DNA of 64,000 nt from JANRIG01 sp033765235 (GTDB taxonomy: Bacteria; Bacteroidota; Bacteroidia; Cytophagales; UBA9547). The stretch covers positions 1-64,000 of the forward strand of contig JANRIG010000012.1 in the NCBI GenBank assembly GCA_033765235.1. The letters are read 5' to 3'. The translations under genes and the position numbers were made by a program. The notes below the pieces were generated by a model. It had not been told where the DNA came from. It made no database searches and worked only from the letters and a program-made list of their open reading frames with translations. Positions 18,253 to 27,541 of the stretch are shown here, piece after piece (positions within the stretch are counted from its first letter, which is position 1; the number at the start of each line of letters is the position of its first letter).

Positions 18253-19971
18253 ATGATGAAGTCATTTTTTAACCTCCTATGGAGATTCCAAGCCTTGCCT
18301 GAAGCGCAATTAATTGCTGCATTGAGCAGAGATATTAATGTAAACGATATGTTAGCAACTTTGCTCATTCAAAGAGGTATCACTAACTATGCAAAAGCAA
18401 AAGAATATTTCAGACCTGATATAGCCATGTTGCACGATCCTTTCCTCATGTCGGACATGGATATTGCTGTAGCAAGACTCAATAAAGCCATTGAAAATAA
18501 CGAAAAAATATTAGTTTATGGCGATTATGATGTGGACGGCACCACAGCTGTAGCCATGATGTACCTTTTCATCAAGTCTATTCACCCACATGTAGAATAT
18601 TACATTCCCGACAGATATGCTGAAGGTTATGGACTATCGAGGCTGTCCATAGACTATGCAGCCACACAAGGCATAAGCCTAATGATTACTCTGGATTGTG
18701 GTATCAAATCTACAGAAAATATAAAATATGGAAATGAAAAAGGCATAGATTTTATAGTGTGCGACCATCATACACCCGGCCTTGAGCTGCCTCCCGCACT
18801 GGCGATATTAGACCCTAAAAAATCACATTGCAAATATCCTTACAAAGAGCTCTCAGGCTGCGGAGTGGGTTTCAAACTCATACAGGCATATAGCACCTCA
18901 CATGGTATAGCTTGGGACAAAGTTGTACCATTTATTGAGTTTGCAGCTATTAGCATAGGTGCTGATATAGTGCCTATTACAGGTGAAAATAGGATATTGA
19001 CCCATTGGGGCATCAAAATCATCAATGATAATCCATCGCCCGGAGTATTGGCTATTACTCGTGCGGCGGGCATCAAAAAATCGCTCAATATTCACCATGT
19101 TGTATTTGGTTTGGCACCGCGTATTAATGCTGCCGGCAGAATAGGGCACGGCAGTGCGGCCGTGAAAATGCTCATATCACCCACCGCAGATGAGGCTGAG
19201 CAATATGCCAATATATTAAATGACAACAACAGTTCGCGCAAAGATCTTGATAGCCATATAGCAGAAGAAGCTATAGCACTTATAGAAGCCCAGCCCGACT
19301 TCAAAAATCTTAAGAGCAGTGTCATCTGCAAGCCCGATTGGCACAAAGGAGTGATAGGCATAGTAGCATCGCGATGTATAGAAAAATACTATCGCCCTAC
19401 CATAGTGCTCACAGAGACTCACGGCATACTATCAGGCTCGGCACGCTCGGTAGCAGGCTTTGATGTGTATCATGCCATAGAGCAATGTGCAGATGTGCTG
19501 TTGCAATACGGCGGACACATGTATGCAGCCGGCCTTACTTTGGAAAAACACAATCTTGAACTATTTAAACAAAAATTTGAGCAGGTTGTATCTGCCACCA
19601 TTACCAAAGAGCAGCAAAGTGCATCTATACAAGTAGATATGGAAGTGCCTTTTTCATATGTTAATACCAAATGTTTTGACATAATAAAACAAATGGAGCC
19701 GTTTGGACCGGGTAATATGACACCTATATTTTGCACCCGCCATGTGTTGGTACTCCCCAAGTCAGGGGTAGTGGGCAACAATCATCTTAAACTTTACCTC
19801 AAAGATACCAACTCAGGCATTGTGCTAGATGGGGTAATGTGGGAAGCAGGCCACCTACTCCCCAAAATATTAAACAAACATGTAGAAATAGCCTACTCCA
19901 TTCAGGAAAATGAATATAGAGGCAACGTGACCTTGCAACTGCTTGTGAGAGATATCATGTATAAAGAATAA
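18253..19971 (+). CDS. recJ: Single-stranded-DNA-specific exonuclease RecJ
   Basis: 572 residues. DHH-family motifs are clear: VYGDYDVDGTTAVAMM, ITLDCGIKS, VCDHHTPG and the DHHA1 region near PRINAAGRIGHGSAAV, with GVIGIVASR and SGSARSVAGFDVYHA later. The C-terminal OB fold ends the protein (PGNMTPIFCTRHVLV). It degrades ssDNA 5' to 3' in RecF-pathway recombination and repair. It starts 10 bases after ribBA, and a second in-frame ATG directly follows the first. Confidence 0.95.
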   Translation: MMKSFFNLLWRFQALPEAQLIAALSRDINVNDMLATLLIQRGITNYAKAKEYFRPDIAMLHDPFLMSDMDIAVARLNKAIENNEKILVYGDYDVDGTTAVAMMYLFIKSIHPHVEYYIPDRYAEGYGLSRLSIDYAATQGISLMITLDCGIKSTENIKYGNEKGIDFIVCDHHTPGLELPPALAILDPKKSHCKYPYKELSGCGVGFKLIQAYSTSHGIAWDKVVPFIEFAAISIGADIVPITGENRILTHWGIKIINDNPSPGVLAITRAAGIKKSLNIHHVVFGLAPRINAAGRIGHGSAAVKMLISPTADEAEQYANILNDNNSSRKDLDSHIAEEAIALIEAQPDFKNLKSSVICKPDWHKGVIGIVASRCIEKYYRPTIVLTETHGILSGSARSVAGFDVYHAIEQCADVLLQYGGHMYAAGLTLEKHNLELFKQKFEQVVSATITKEQQSASIQVDMEVPFSYVNTKCFDIIKQMEPFGPGNMTPIFCTRHVLVLPKSGVVGNNHLKLYLKDTNSGIVLDGVMWEAGHLLPKILNKHVEIAYSIQENEYRGNVTLQLLVRDIMYKE

Positions 19972-20099
19972 ATATATGGTTTATTGCTTCTGCTTATATT
20001 ATCCCATTTATTAACCATACAATGCTCATTTTTAAATTATTTGCCATGCTGAGGGTTAATTTTGTGCATAAAAGTCAAAATAAATAACACCTGTTAATG

Positions 20100-20123
20100 T
20101 CATGCTGAGTTTATCGTGCATGA
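20100..20123. repeat. Intergenic inverted repeat, GTCATGCTGAG-type element
   Basis: TCATGC (20100-20105) and GCATGA (20118-20123) form an inverted repeat within the recJ/M42 intergenic region. The unit resembles the widely dispersed intergenic element beginning GTCATGCTGAG that occurs many times in various bacterial genomes. A related ATGCTGAGGG copy lies about 55 bases upstream. Its identity as a dispersed repeat is from memory and cannot be confirmed within one window. Confidence 0.35.
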
Positions 20124-20174
20124 GCTATGGGGGATATTTTTAGAGAATTTGCTTATGTCTCATGCAGGCTCTCA

Positions 20175-21242
20175 CTATTTTATATACCTAAAGTCATACC
20201 CATCGGGCAGCTGTATTATGAACTGATATATGAGATTTATCACTGCCTCCACATCATCTTTGTGTACGCTCTCTACTGTGGTGTGCATGTACTTGAGAGG
20301 CAATGATATAAGTGCGCTTGCCACGCCCTCATTAGAGTAGGCAAAGGCATCGGTATCAGTGCCTGTACTGCGCGACACTGCCGCACGCTGCACTGCAATA
20401 TTGTTTTTTATTGCCACATCAAAGAGCATATCCAGCACATTGTTTTGTACTGCAGGACCAAAAGTGAGCACAGGTCCTTTGCCGCAGGCTATATCGCCAT
20501 CGCGTTTTTTGTCGTACATTGGGCTCTGTGAGTCGTGGCACACATCTGTACATATGGCAAGGTTAGGCTTTAGGCGGTGGGCTATCATCTCAGCACCTCT
20601 GAGACCAATCTCCTCTTGTACAGCATTCACTACATAAAGTCCGAATGGCAACTTTATGTTGTTTTTCTTAATTAATTTCAATACTTCTGCTATCATGTAG
20701 CCACCTATGCGGTTATCAAGGGCTCGACCGGTATAGTACCTGTCATTTAGCGTCATAAATGTGTCTTCAAATGTAATGACACAGCCTACCAATACTCCTT
20801 TTTCTTCCAACTCTTTTTTATTAAGTCCTGTGTCTACAAATATATTTTTGAGGGTAGGTGCTTCTTCTTTATTTGCATCACGTACATGTATGGCAGGCCA
20901 CCCGAATATACCTTTGATGATGCCTGATTTGGTATGAATATTTACTCGCTTTGATGGTGCTATTTGGTGGTCGCTGCCCCCATTGCGTCGTACATATATA
21001 TATCCTTCTTCTGATATATAGTTTACAAACCACGATATTTCATCTGCATGAGCTTCTATCACTACTTTATATTTATGGTCAGGATTTATGATGCCTACCA
21101 CTGTGCCATATACATCAGCAGTATAAGTGTCAATATCATTTTTGATATATTCAAGCCATATTTTTTGACCTTGGCTTTCAAACCCTGTAGGAGACGGAGT
21201 ATTTATATAATTTTCTAAAAAAGTAAGTGAAGATTCATTCAT
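20175..21242 (-). CDS. M42-family metallopeptidase (glutamyl aminopeptidase-like)
   Basis: 355 residues from ATG 21242 (MNESSLTFLENYINTPSPTGFE); the longer reading adds eight residues. Metal-binding and catalytic segments of the M42/FrvX family are visible: EAHADEISWFV, DTGLNKKELEEKGV, TGRALDNRIGGYMIAEV, VQEEIGLRGAEM, ICTDVCHDSQSP and the late HTTVESVHKDDVEAV. It is a dodecameric aminopeptidase family acting on peptides in the cytoplasm. It is a single gene, divergent from the cytochrome gene. Confidence 0.9.
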   Translation of the reverse strand: MNESSLTFLENYINTPSPTGFESQGQKIWLEYIKNDIDTYTADVYGTVVGIINPDHKYKVVIEAHADEISWFVNYISEEGYIYVRRNGGSDHQIAPSKRVNIHTKSGIIKGIFGWPAIHVRDANKEEAPTLKNIFVDTGLNKKELEEKGVLVGCVITFEDTFMTLNDRYYTGRALDNRIGGYMIAEVLKLIKKNNIKLPFGLYVVNAVQEEIGLRGAEMIAHRLKPNLAICTDVCHDSQSPMYDKKRDGDIACGKGPVLTFGPAVQNNVLDMLFDVAIKNNIAVQRAAVSRSTGTDTDAFAYSNEGVASALISLPLKYMHTTVESVHKDDVEAVINLIYQFIIQLPDGYDFRYIK

Positions 21243-21251
21243 ATATTTTGC

Positions 21252-21271
21252 TAATTTTGTGCGCAAATATA
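21252..21271. promoter_or_regulatory. Divergent -7 boxes between the M42 peptidase and cytochrome genes
   Basis: TATATTTG on the minus strand (21264-21271) lies about 22 bases before the peptidase ATG. TAATTTTG on the plus strand (21252-21259) lies about 47 bases before the cytochrome gene. Both match TAnnTTTG; activity is inferred only. Confidence 0.35.
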
Positions 21272-21306
21272 CATTCTATTCATTATTTTAATAAATTTTA
21301 TTCTAT

Positions 21307-21933
21307 ATGTACTATTATATATACTACTGCCATAAGTTTAGCGTAATACTTTTTCTCACATGGTATGTGCTCAAAACTTTCCTATTACTCACCAATAGAG
21401 AAGAGATATTGTCAAATCTGACTCGTGTGTGCAAAGTACCTGAGATGATTATTAGTTTTCTGTTTTTGGGAAGTGGTATTTTTATGATGTTTCAGTACCC
21501 GCTCATGGGGGGTATATTTTATATAAAACTCGCTGCAGTATTTGTATCCATACCCTTGGCAGTGGTAGCATTTAAAAAAAAGAACAAATATTTAGCATCG
21601 GCGTCATTGTTATTGCTATTTGTGGCTTACGGCATGGCAGAGATTAATAAAAACACACTTAATAGAAATTTCAAAGTAATAGCAACAAACAATGAAACAG
21701 CAACAGATGCAGATTTGGGCAAAACAGTATATACCAAAGGCTGCGCCATGTGTCATGGAGAAGGCGGCAATGCAGCCATAGCAGGTGCAGCAGACTTAAG
21801 TATAAGTACCATATCAGATGAGCAAATAAAACAAATACTGCAAAACGGCAAAAACTCTATGCCTAAGTTTAACAATTTGACCAATGAGCAGATGGATGCA
21901 GTAGTATTATATATCAAGACCATTAGAAAATAA
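21307..21933 (+). CDS. Membrane protein with SirB-like TM domain and C-terminal cytochrome c
   Basis: 208 residues. The first 115 form about four membrane segments resembling the SirB/YmcA-type helical domain (HKFSVILFLTWYVLKTFLLL...YPLMGGIFYIKLAAVFVSIPLAVVAF). The last 75 residues are a class I cytochrome c with heme site CAMCH and an axial methionine probably in SMPKFNNLT. The heme domain would face the periplasm, and covalent heme attachment needs cytochrome c maturation. The substrate is unknown. The fusion may deliver electrons to or from the membrane quinone pool. Confidence 0.75.
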   Translation: MYYYIYYCHKFSVILFLTWYVLKTFLLLTNREEILSNLTRVCKVPEMIISFLFLGSGIFMMFQYPLMGGIFYIKLAAVFVSIPLAVVAFKKKNKYLASASLLLLFVAYGMAEINKNTLNRNFKVIATNNETATDADLGKTVYTKGCAMCHGEGGNAAIAGAADLSISTISDEQIKQILQNGKNSMPKFNNLTNEQMDAVVLYIKTIRK

Positions 21934-22183
21934 TTTATCATTTAATACCTACTTTTTAAACGATACTTTGCCATAGTACTATAATATTATTAGATAGGTT
22001 ATATTTTATATATATAAAAGAATAGTACAATTTTTATATTATGGTATAAATGTTCCTGAAAAAGTCAACTTTTTTGTATTATTTTAATATATTTATATCA
22101 TAAATAGTTGAATTTCAATTTATGTTATTGTATTTATGTTGTAGTATAGTAATTTTGTATTGTAATATTAAACATTACTAATT

Positions 22184-22534
22184 ATGAAAAAAGTAATAAT
22201 AACTGCATCCATACTCGCACTTGGGTATGCTGCCTCTTGGGGACAAAATGATGCTCCTGCCATGTCGAACTCTCTTTTTCACAGATATATCAATAAATCG
22301 CTATATACCAAAGTAAACTTTGCCAATGAAAATGTAGAGGGCCTGTATAAGGTCAAATTCAATGTAAATGAAACAGGAATAGATTCTGTACAAGTAGAAG
22401 GTGCTGATAGCAACATCAACAAACAGTTGGAAAAAATGGTGATGAATACGCCCAAATATATAGTAGGCGTGATGCAGCACTCCCATGCAAAAAAATGTAT
22501 AGTACCAATAAGACTGGTTGTAAGGAAAGATTAA
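22184..22534 (+). CDS. Small secreted protein, possible TonB-C-like fold
   Basis: 116 residues. A clear signal peptide (MKKVIITASILALGYAASWGQ) is followed by about 95 residues. The segment YKVKFNVNETGIDSVQVEGA, then paired helical residues and a final basic beta strand, resembles the C-terminal domain of energy transducers of the TonB type, but the match is weak. An intrinsic terminator follows 25 bases after the stop, so it is monocistronic. Function unknown. Confidence 0.6.
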   Translation: MKKVIITASILALGYAASWGQNDAPAMSNSLFHRYINKSLYTKVNFANENVEGLYKVKFNVNETGIDSVQVEGADSNINKQLEKMVMNTPKYIVGVMQHSHAKKCIVPIRLVVRKD

Positions 22535-22558
22535 ATAATGTAATAAAAACTAACATTT

Positions 22559-22582
22559 AAGGGGCTAAATGCCCCTTTTTTA
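22559..22582 (+). terminator. Intrinsic terminator after the 116-residue secreted protein
   Basis: GGGGC (22561-22565) pairs with GCCCC (22571-22575) around a TAAAT loop. The stem extends by AA/TT, and a T-run follows (22576-22581). It lies 25 bases after the stop codon, with standard rho-independent form. Confidence 0.85.
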
Positions 22583-22778
22583 TTAACTAGTACTAAAAAT
22601 TATTGACTTCTATAGTATAAAAAAAATTATACGATGTCAATTAATTACCATATATTTTATTGGTTTTGTTATATATTTTCACAAAATAATTTATTCAATA
22701 AAATATTTTTTTATTTCAGAATATCGTATTAATGTTGCGTAATATTTATACATTATTTCACCATACTAATTTACAAAA

Positions 22779-25250
22779 ATGAAAAAGAATAACAACAAGT
22801 TCATTACAAGTAACATTTGCCTATTATTAATTTGTTTTAAGGTATTTGCACAAGCACCCTTAGTACATTACAGTTTTGATGGAAACCCAAACGATATAAG
22901 TGGCAACAGCAATCATGCCATTCCTATGGGAGCTACACTTACAACAGACAGATTTGGAAGCAATAATTCAGCATATTATTTTGATGGATTAGATGATTAT
23001 CTGGCACTTACTAACCCACTGGTAGCTAATAATTTTACTGATAAAATTACCATATCCCTATGGGTGAATGTCATGGGTAATGGCACTAACTATCCACGAT
23101 TAGTGATAGGTGGACGTGTAAACGAGACTTTCACATTTTGTTTCATAAGTAATAATGCTAATGAAATAAATGGAATACTTTGGAGACCAAAAGGCGGAGG
23201 ATATGGTGGAGTAGACGTAATATCGCCTGTAATTTTTACACTTAACACCTGGCATCATTTGGTAGCGGTATATGATGGTACTAAGGCAAGCATATATATA
23301 GACGGCGTAAAAAATGTAGAATCAAACACTTCTGGCAACATACCTGTAGAAACTACTTTTCAAGGTGCTGTAATAGGAGGTGAAACACTCGCCCACGAAG
23401 GTGGATTTTTTCCCTCATGGTTTAATGGCAAGTTAGATGATGTAAGGGTCTATAATAGAGCCTTACCCGAATGTGAAATATTATCCATATACAATGGTAA
23501 TAATAGCTGTAATACTAATAATTTGGTAGCCCACTACCCCTTCTGCGGCAATGCCAACGATGTGAGCGGGAATAACTATCATGGTATTGTGAATGGAGCT
23601 ACGTTGACTGCCAATAGATTTGGCACCCCAAATTCAGCTTACAAATTTGACGGTATAACTAATAATATAGAGGTGCCCTTTACTGAAATCACCAAAAAAT
23701 TTAGTGTATCAATTTGGTTTAAGCCCGAAACAGGTATACTTGACAATAGCTACTCAGGTCCTATCACATTTTTAAATACTTCAGATTTTCAGGTATTTAA
23801 TCCTATCATTATGGGTCCTGATTATGGTCCTTCTTTGATTGGCAAAACTGCAGTGTGTACTCGACCCAATACCAGCTTTTCGTACCAAACTTGTGCTTAT
23901 GAGTCAGAGATTATGCCCCTTGACCAATGGCATCATTTTGTCTATACATTTGACAAAGACGATATGTTAAAAATATATCGAAATGGTGTATTAACAGCTT
24001 CTCAAGATGTGAATTATGATGATATTGACAATGTACTCACCAAAATTGTGATAGGAACGGCTGCATGTGGACCAAACTGTGCTTTCAAAGGAGATATAGA
24101 TGATATTAAAATATATGAAAGAGTACTTTCAGATACTGAAATATTGGCTCTATACAGCGAGTCTGACATATCTTGTTGTGGTGCAATATTAATACCTACT
24201 ATTACAGGCACTGCAACAGCTTGTGTGAACAGTACTAAAACTTATACTGTTACCAACGTGCCGGGCAATACCTATACATGGTCTGCTGCTGGTGGCACAG
24301 TCAGTGCCGCTGATAACCAAGCAGATATCACTTGGGATGCCGTGGGCACTCAATATGTGTACCTGACTGCTGCAAACGAATGTGGCATATCAGCAGATAC
24401 ATTAACGGTAGAGGTAAGCAACACTTGCCCAATCATATCAGGCAATATAATTGGTAGCAGCAGTGTATTACCCGGGGGTACATACAGCTACAAAATATCA
24501 CCTATAGTGAATGCTACTTCCTATGTCTGGTTGGTACCTGCCGATGCTACCATACTTTATGGTCAAAATACTGATAGCATAGTAGTGCAATATGGCACAG
24601 CAGGTACATTCATAGCTGTGAAAGCCATAAACGATTGTAGTGGCAGCTATTACAAATACTTACCAATAACAGGACTCACAGCTCAAACTCCTCCTGCAAA
24701 CGGCGTAATAAACCTTACATCTATGTGCTCAGACAATCCTGCAGCTACACGCAGATGGAGGGTAAGAAATAATAGTGCAGTGGCATACCTTGTAAGATGG
24801 GACGTGGTAGGTGCAGGACAAACAGGTTTTGTATTAGCCGCTCCAAATACTGACACGTTTTTTGAGACACTAGCTGTATCAGGTCCTAATACTACACGTA
24901 TATGGGTAGGTACTAAACTTGTAAATACCAAAGCCTCCGGAGGTGCTACCTGTGCTACCCCTCAGCCTGCACAATGTTATATATTAGGTACAGGTGGTAG
25001 ACAAGAAGCAGATATGTATGTAATAAACGAGGTGTCTGCAGACATTAATATATATCCAAATCCATCTACAGGTATCATTAATGTAGCAGGGGGTGCAGTA
25101 GGAGATGCAATTCAAATATTTGACGCAATGGGTAAAGTAGTGTACTCAAATATTATTACAGCTGCACGCGATATTGAAGTATCCATAGATATTGCAGGCA
25201 TATATTTGGTGAAAGTAGGTGCTCATTGCCAAAAATTTGTGATAGAATAA
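22779..25250 (+). CDS. Large T9SS cargo protein with two LamG domains
   Basis: 823 residues with a signal peptide. Two concanavalin-A/LamG-type domains occupy about 25-245 and 255-465; each starts with a LVHYSFDGN/LVAHYPFCGN strand, has NSAYYFDG/NSAYKFDG, a W/HHLVAVYD or WHHFVYTFD segment, and ends DDVRVYNRAL/DDIKIYERVL. Ig/PKD-like modules fill about 480-650. The last 75 residues (from about YPNPSTGIINV) are a Por secretion (T9SS) sorting domain, normally removed after export. It is likely a cell-surface glycan-binding protein. It stands alone, and an inverted-repeat terminator lies downstream. Confidence 0.9.
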   Translation: MKKNNNKFITSNICLLLICFKVFAQAPLVHYSFDGNPNDISGNSNHAIPMGATLTTDRFGSNNSAYYFDGLDDYLALTNPLVANNFTDKITISLWVNVMGNGTNYPRLVIGGRVNETFTFCFISNNANEINGILWRPKGGGYGGVDVISPVIFTLNTWHHLVAVYDGTKASIYIDGVKNVESNTSGNIPVETTFQGAVIGGETLAHEGGFFPSWFNGKLDDVRVYNRALPECEILSIYNGNNSCNTNNLVAHYPFCGNANDVSGNNYHGIVNGATLTANRFGTPNSAYKFDGITNNIEVPFTEITKKFSVSIWFKPETGILDNSYSGPITFLNTSDFQVFNPIIMGPDYGPSLIGKTAVCTRPNTSFSYQTCAYESEIMPLDQWHHFVYTFDKDDMLKIYRNGVLTASQDVNYDDIDNVLTKIVIGTAACGPNCAFKGDIDDIKIYERVLSDTEILALYSESDISCCGAILIPTITGTATACVNSTKTYTVTNVPGNTYTWSAAGGTVSAADNQADITWDAVGTQYVYLTAANECGISADTLTVEVSNTCPIISGNIIGSSSVLPGGTYSYKISPIVNATSYVWLVPADATILYGQNTDSIVVQYGTAGTFIAVKAINDCSGSYYKYLPITGLTAQTPPANGVINLTSMCSDNPAATRRWRVRNNSAVAYLVRWDVVGAGQTGFVLAAPNTDTFFETLAVSGPNTTRIWVGTKLVNTKASGGATCATPQPAQCYILGTGGRQEADMYVINEVSADINIYPNPSTGIINVAGGAVGDAIQIFDAMGKVVYSNIITAARDIEVSIDIAGIYLVKVGAHCQKFVIE

Positions 25251-25325
25251 TTGTTTTGAAATATCATTAAACCCAAATTTTGCATTTAGATTTGCGGTAT
25301 TGATGTCAGAATATGTAAAAATCAG

Positions 25326-25367
25326 TCATCATCTCATTGTTTTAGATGAGATGATGATTTATTTTAT
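25326..25367 (+). terminator. Hairpin terminator after the LamG protein
   Basis: TCATCATCTCAT (25326-25337) and ATGAGATGATGA (25346-25357) form a perfect 12-bp stem with an eight-base loop. The stem is AT-rich, and TTTATTTTAT follows. It lies about 75 bases after the stop codon. Confidence 0.6.
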
Positions 25368-25439
25368 AGGTAGCAAATGGTTGATTTTTAAGCGTTTTTA
25401 TTCTAGTTTAGTAAATTATTATTTTTTGGGCTTAACTCC

Positions 25440-25447
25440 TATCTTTG
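25440..25447 (+). promoter_or_regulatory. TATCTTTG -7 box abutting tgt
   Basis: TATCTTTG matches TAnnTTTG and ends only three bases before the tgt ATG at 25451. If it is used, transcription would begin at or near the start codon, giving a leaderless mRNA. Confidence 0.4.
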
Positions 25448-25450
25448 GGC

Positions 25451-26581
25451 ATGTTTTTTGAATTAGAAAAAAATGATGCACATAGCAATGCACGCACAGG
25501 TACAGTGCGCACTGCACATGGGAATATAAAGACACCTGTATTCATGCCTGTAGGTACCAATGGCACTGTGAAAGGTATACACACCCGTGAACTAAATGAG
25601 GAGGTAGATGCACAAATCATATTAGGCAATACATATCATCTTTATTTGCGCCCGGGCTGTGAAGTGATGAGGCAAGCAGGCGGCTTACACAAATTTAACG
25701 GGTGGGATAGACCCATACTTACAGATAGTGGAGGATTTCAAGTGTACTCACTGGCCAAAGACCGAAAAATAACAGAGCAAGGAGCTATATTCAAATCATT
25801 CATTGATGGCAGCATGCACCACTTCACCCCTGACAATGTAATAGATACACAAAGAATAATAGGGGCAGATATCATGATGGCATTTGATGAATGTACTCCA
25901 TACCCATGTGATTATACTTACGCTAAATCTTCTATGGAGCGCACACACCGCTGGCTTCAAAGATGCATAGCAAGAGTAGAAACTACCCAACCTATATATG
26001 GGCATGAACAACATTTATTCCCCATAGTGCAAGGCAGCACTTACAAAGACTTACGTGAACAATCTGCTGAGTATATAGCCGCTCAAAATATGTCAGGCAA
26101 TGCCATAGGAGGTTTATCCGTAGGCGAACCTGCAGAAGACATGTATGAAATGACAGCACTTGTGTGCAATATATTGCCTCAACACAAACCCAGATACCTC
26201 ATGGGCGTGGGCACTCCCGTAAATTTGCTTGAATGTATAGCACTGGGTATAGATATGTTTGACTGTGTGATGCCTACCCGCAATGCCCGCAACGGATGGC
26301 TCTTTACCAGTGAGGGAGTAATAAATGTGCGTAATCAAAAATGGACTAACGACCATACGCCATTAGATGAAAAATTGGGAGGATATGCAAGCACCTTTTA
26401 TACAAAGGCATACATAAAGCACTTGCTCAAGTGCGACGAAATGCTCGGTGCCATGATTGCCAGCCTGCACAACCTCAGATTCTATGTGTGGCTTGTAAAC
26501 CAAGCTAGAATGAAAATAGAAGATGGTACATTTAGTACATGGAAAAATATAATGGTAAAAAAACTTTTGACCAAATTATAG
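25451..26581 (+). CDS. tgt: tRNA-guanine(34) transglycosylase Tgt lacking zinc cysteines
   Basis: 376 residues from ATG 25451 (MFFELEKNDAHSNARTG); the TTG two codons earlier is less likely. Active-site segments are present: TPVFMPVGTNGTVKG, the catalytic-Asp LTDSGGFQVYSL loop and MFDCVMPTRNARNG. It exchanges G34 for a queuine precursor in GUN-anticodon tRNAs. The bacterial zinc motif CxCxxC near residue 310 is absent: aligned positions 309, 311 and 314 are L, G and S, while the zinc histidine position (H340) is kept. The fold otherwise looks complete, so a metal-free form is likely. Confidence 0.92.
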   Translation: MFFELEKNDAHSNARTGTVRTAHGNIKTPVFMPVGTNGTVKGIHTRELNEEVDAQIILGNTYHLYLRPGCEVMRQAGGLHKFNGWDRPILTDSGGFQVYSLAKDRKITEQGAIFKSFIDGSMHHFTPDNVIDTQRIIGADIMMAFDECTPYPCDYTYAKSSMERTHRWLQRCIARVETTQPIYGHEQHLFPIVQGSTYKDLREQSAEYIAAQNMSGNAIGGLSVGEPAEDMYEMTALVCNILPQHKPRYLMGVGTPVNLLECIALGIDMFDCVMPTRNARNGWLFTSEGVINVRNQKWTNDHTPLDEKLGGYASTFYTKAYIKHLLKCDEMLGAMIASLHNLRFYVWLVNQARMKIEDGTFSTWKNIMVKKLLTKL

Positions 26582-26643
26582 TATGTGCAATCATGTAAAA
26601 TTAATTTTATAAATAGTTGTAAATGAGGCAGTAGTATATGATA

Positions 26644-27243
26644 TCACTTGGCGCTACTGCAATATTTATTTCCTGATATCCTGTATCTGTAAGGCAGTAG
26701 TGCATCAATACCGGCATAGCCTACACCCACTCTTGGACTACATAATATATCAAAAGGTTGCAAATCATAGCATTGTTCTATCCATATATTGTTGCCGTTG
26801 TATAAGTTTTCAAAATTGTATGCTTTAGTAATGCCCATAGCTTGGCTCATAGACCCGGGACCTGCACATAGTGTATGGTCATATTTTTGCTTTTTTCGTC
26901 TTGCTAATTGTATATCTATACCTTCTGCAGGTTGCAAAGCCCTGACAAGTACCGCATGAGGCGTATTTTCTACATTGGTTACCACGTTGAACAAATGATG
27001 TATGCCATAACACAAATATACATAAGCTATGCCACCATGAGCATACATGGCTTCATTTCTAGTGGTGCGCCTACTGCCATATGCATGCGATGCCATGTCA
27101 TCTACACCTGCATAAGCTTCTGTTTCTACGATATAGCCTGATGTATATTGACCATCTATCAAGCTGCATAGCTTGTAGCCTAACAGTGATTTGGCTACAT
27201 TCAGTACATCATCTTGTGTGTAAAATGACAAAGGCAACATCAT
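26644..27243 (-). CDS. mpg: 3-methyladenine DNA glycosylase (AAG/Mpg family)
   Basis: 199 residues, typical of the AAG fold. Conserved parts are GYIVETEAYAGVDDMASHAYG (active-site Glu), TTRNEAMYAHGGIAYVYLCYG, NVVTNVENTPHAVLVRAL and CAGPGSMSQAMGI. It excises alkylated purines and hypoxanthine from DNA as a monofunctional glycosylase. It is a single gene, convergent with tgt. Seven-base repeats GCAGTAG/CTACTGC overlap its 3' end. Confidence 0.93.
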   Translation of the reverse strand: MMLPLSFYTQDDVLNVAKSLLGYKLCSLIDGQYTSGYIVETEAYAGVDDMASHAYGSRRTTRNEAMYAHGGIAYVYLCYGIHHLFNVVTNVENTPHAVLVRALQPAEGIDIQLARRKKQKYDHTLCAGPGSMSQAMGITKAYNFENLYNGNNIWIEQCYDLQPFDILCSPRVGVGYAGIDALLPYRYRISGNKYCSSAK

Positions 27244-27372
27244 ACACTAATTTTACATTTAATCTTTTAAGTCCTTAAATTTAATATACTATAGCCATAC
27301 TACCTGCAAACCCACGAGCTTTTTATAACCTTATGTGTTTTCCCATCTCTCAAAATAATGAACACAAAAACA

Positions 27373-27394
27373 GCACACATACAGTACTGTGTGC
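27373..27394. repeat. Short inverted repeat upstream of ilvD
   Basis: GCACACA (27373-27379) and TGTGTGC (27388-27394) flank a TACAGTAC spacer, about 150 bases before the ilvD ATG. It could be a regulatory hairpin, but no T-run or leader peptide was found. The 298-base gap shows nothing else recognisable. Confidence 0.25.
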
Positions 27395-27541
27395 CCTTGT
27401 AGTATAATGCCAACACAAAAATTCTCATAATAATACAGCATACAAATGTAGTCATTGTTTCATAATCCCATTTTTGGGTTTAATATTTGATAATTGATTT
27501 ATAATATTGCATTTGAATTATAACTAATCCCCCCCAAAAAA

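Noticed and set aside
26627..26660. GCAGTAG/CTACTGC inverted repeat at the end of mpg
   Set aside because: It lies partly inside the coding region, has a 19-base loop and no T-run; likely chance.
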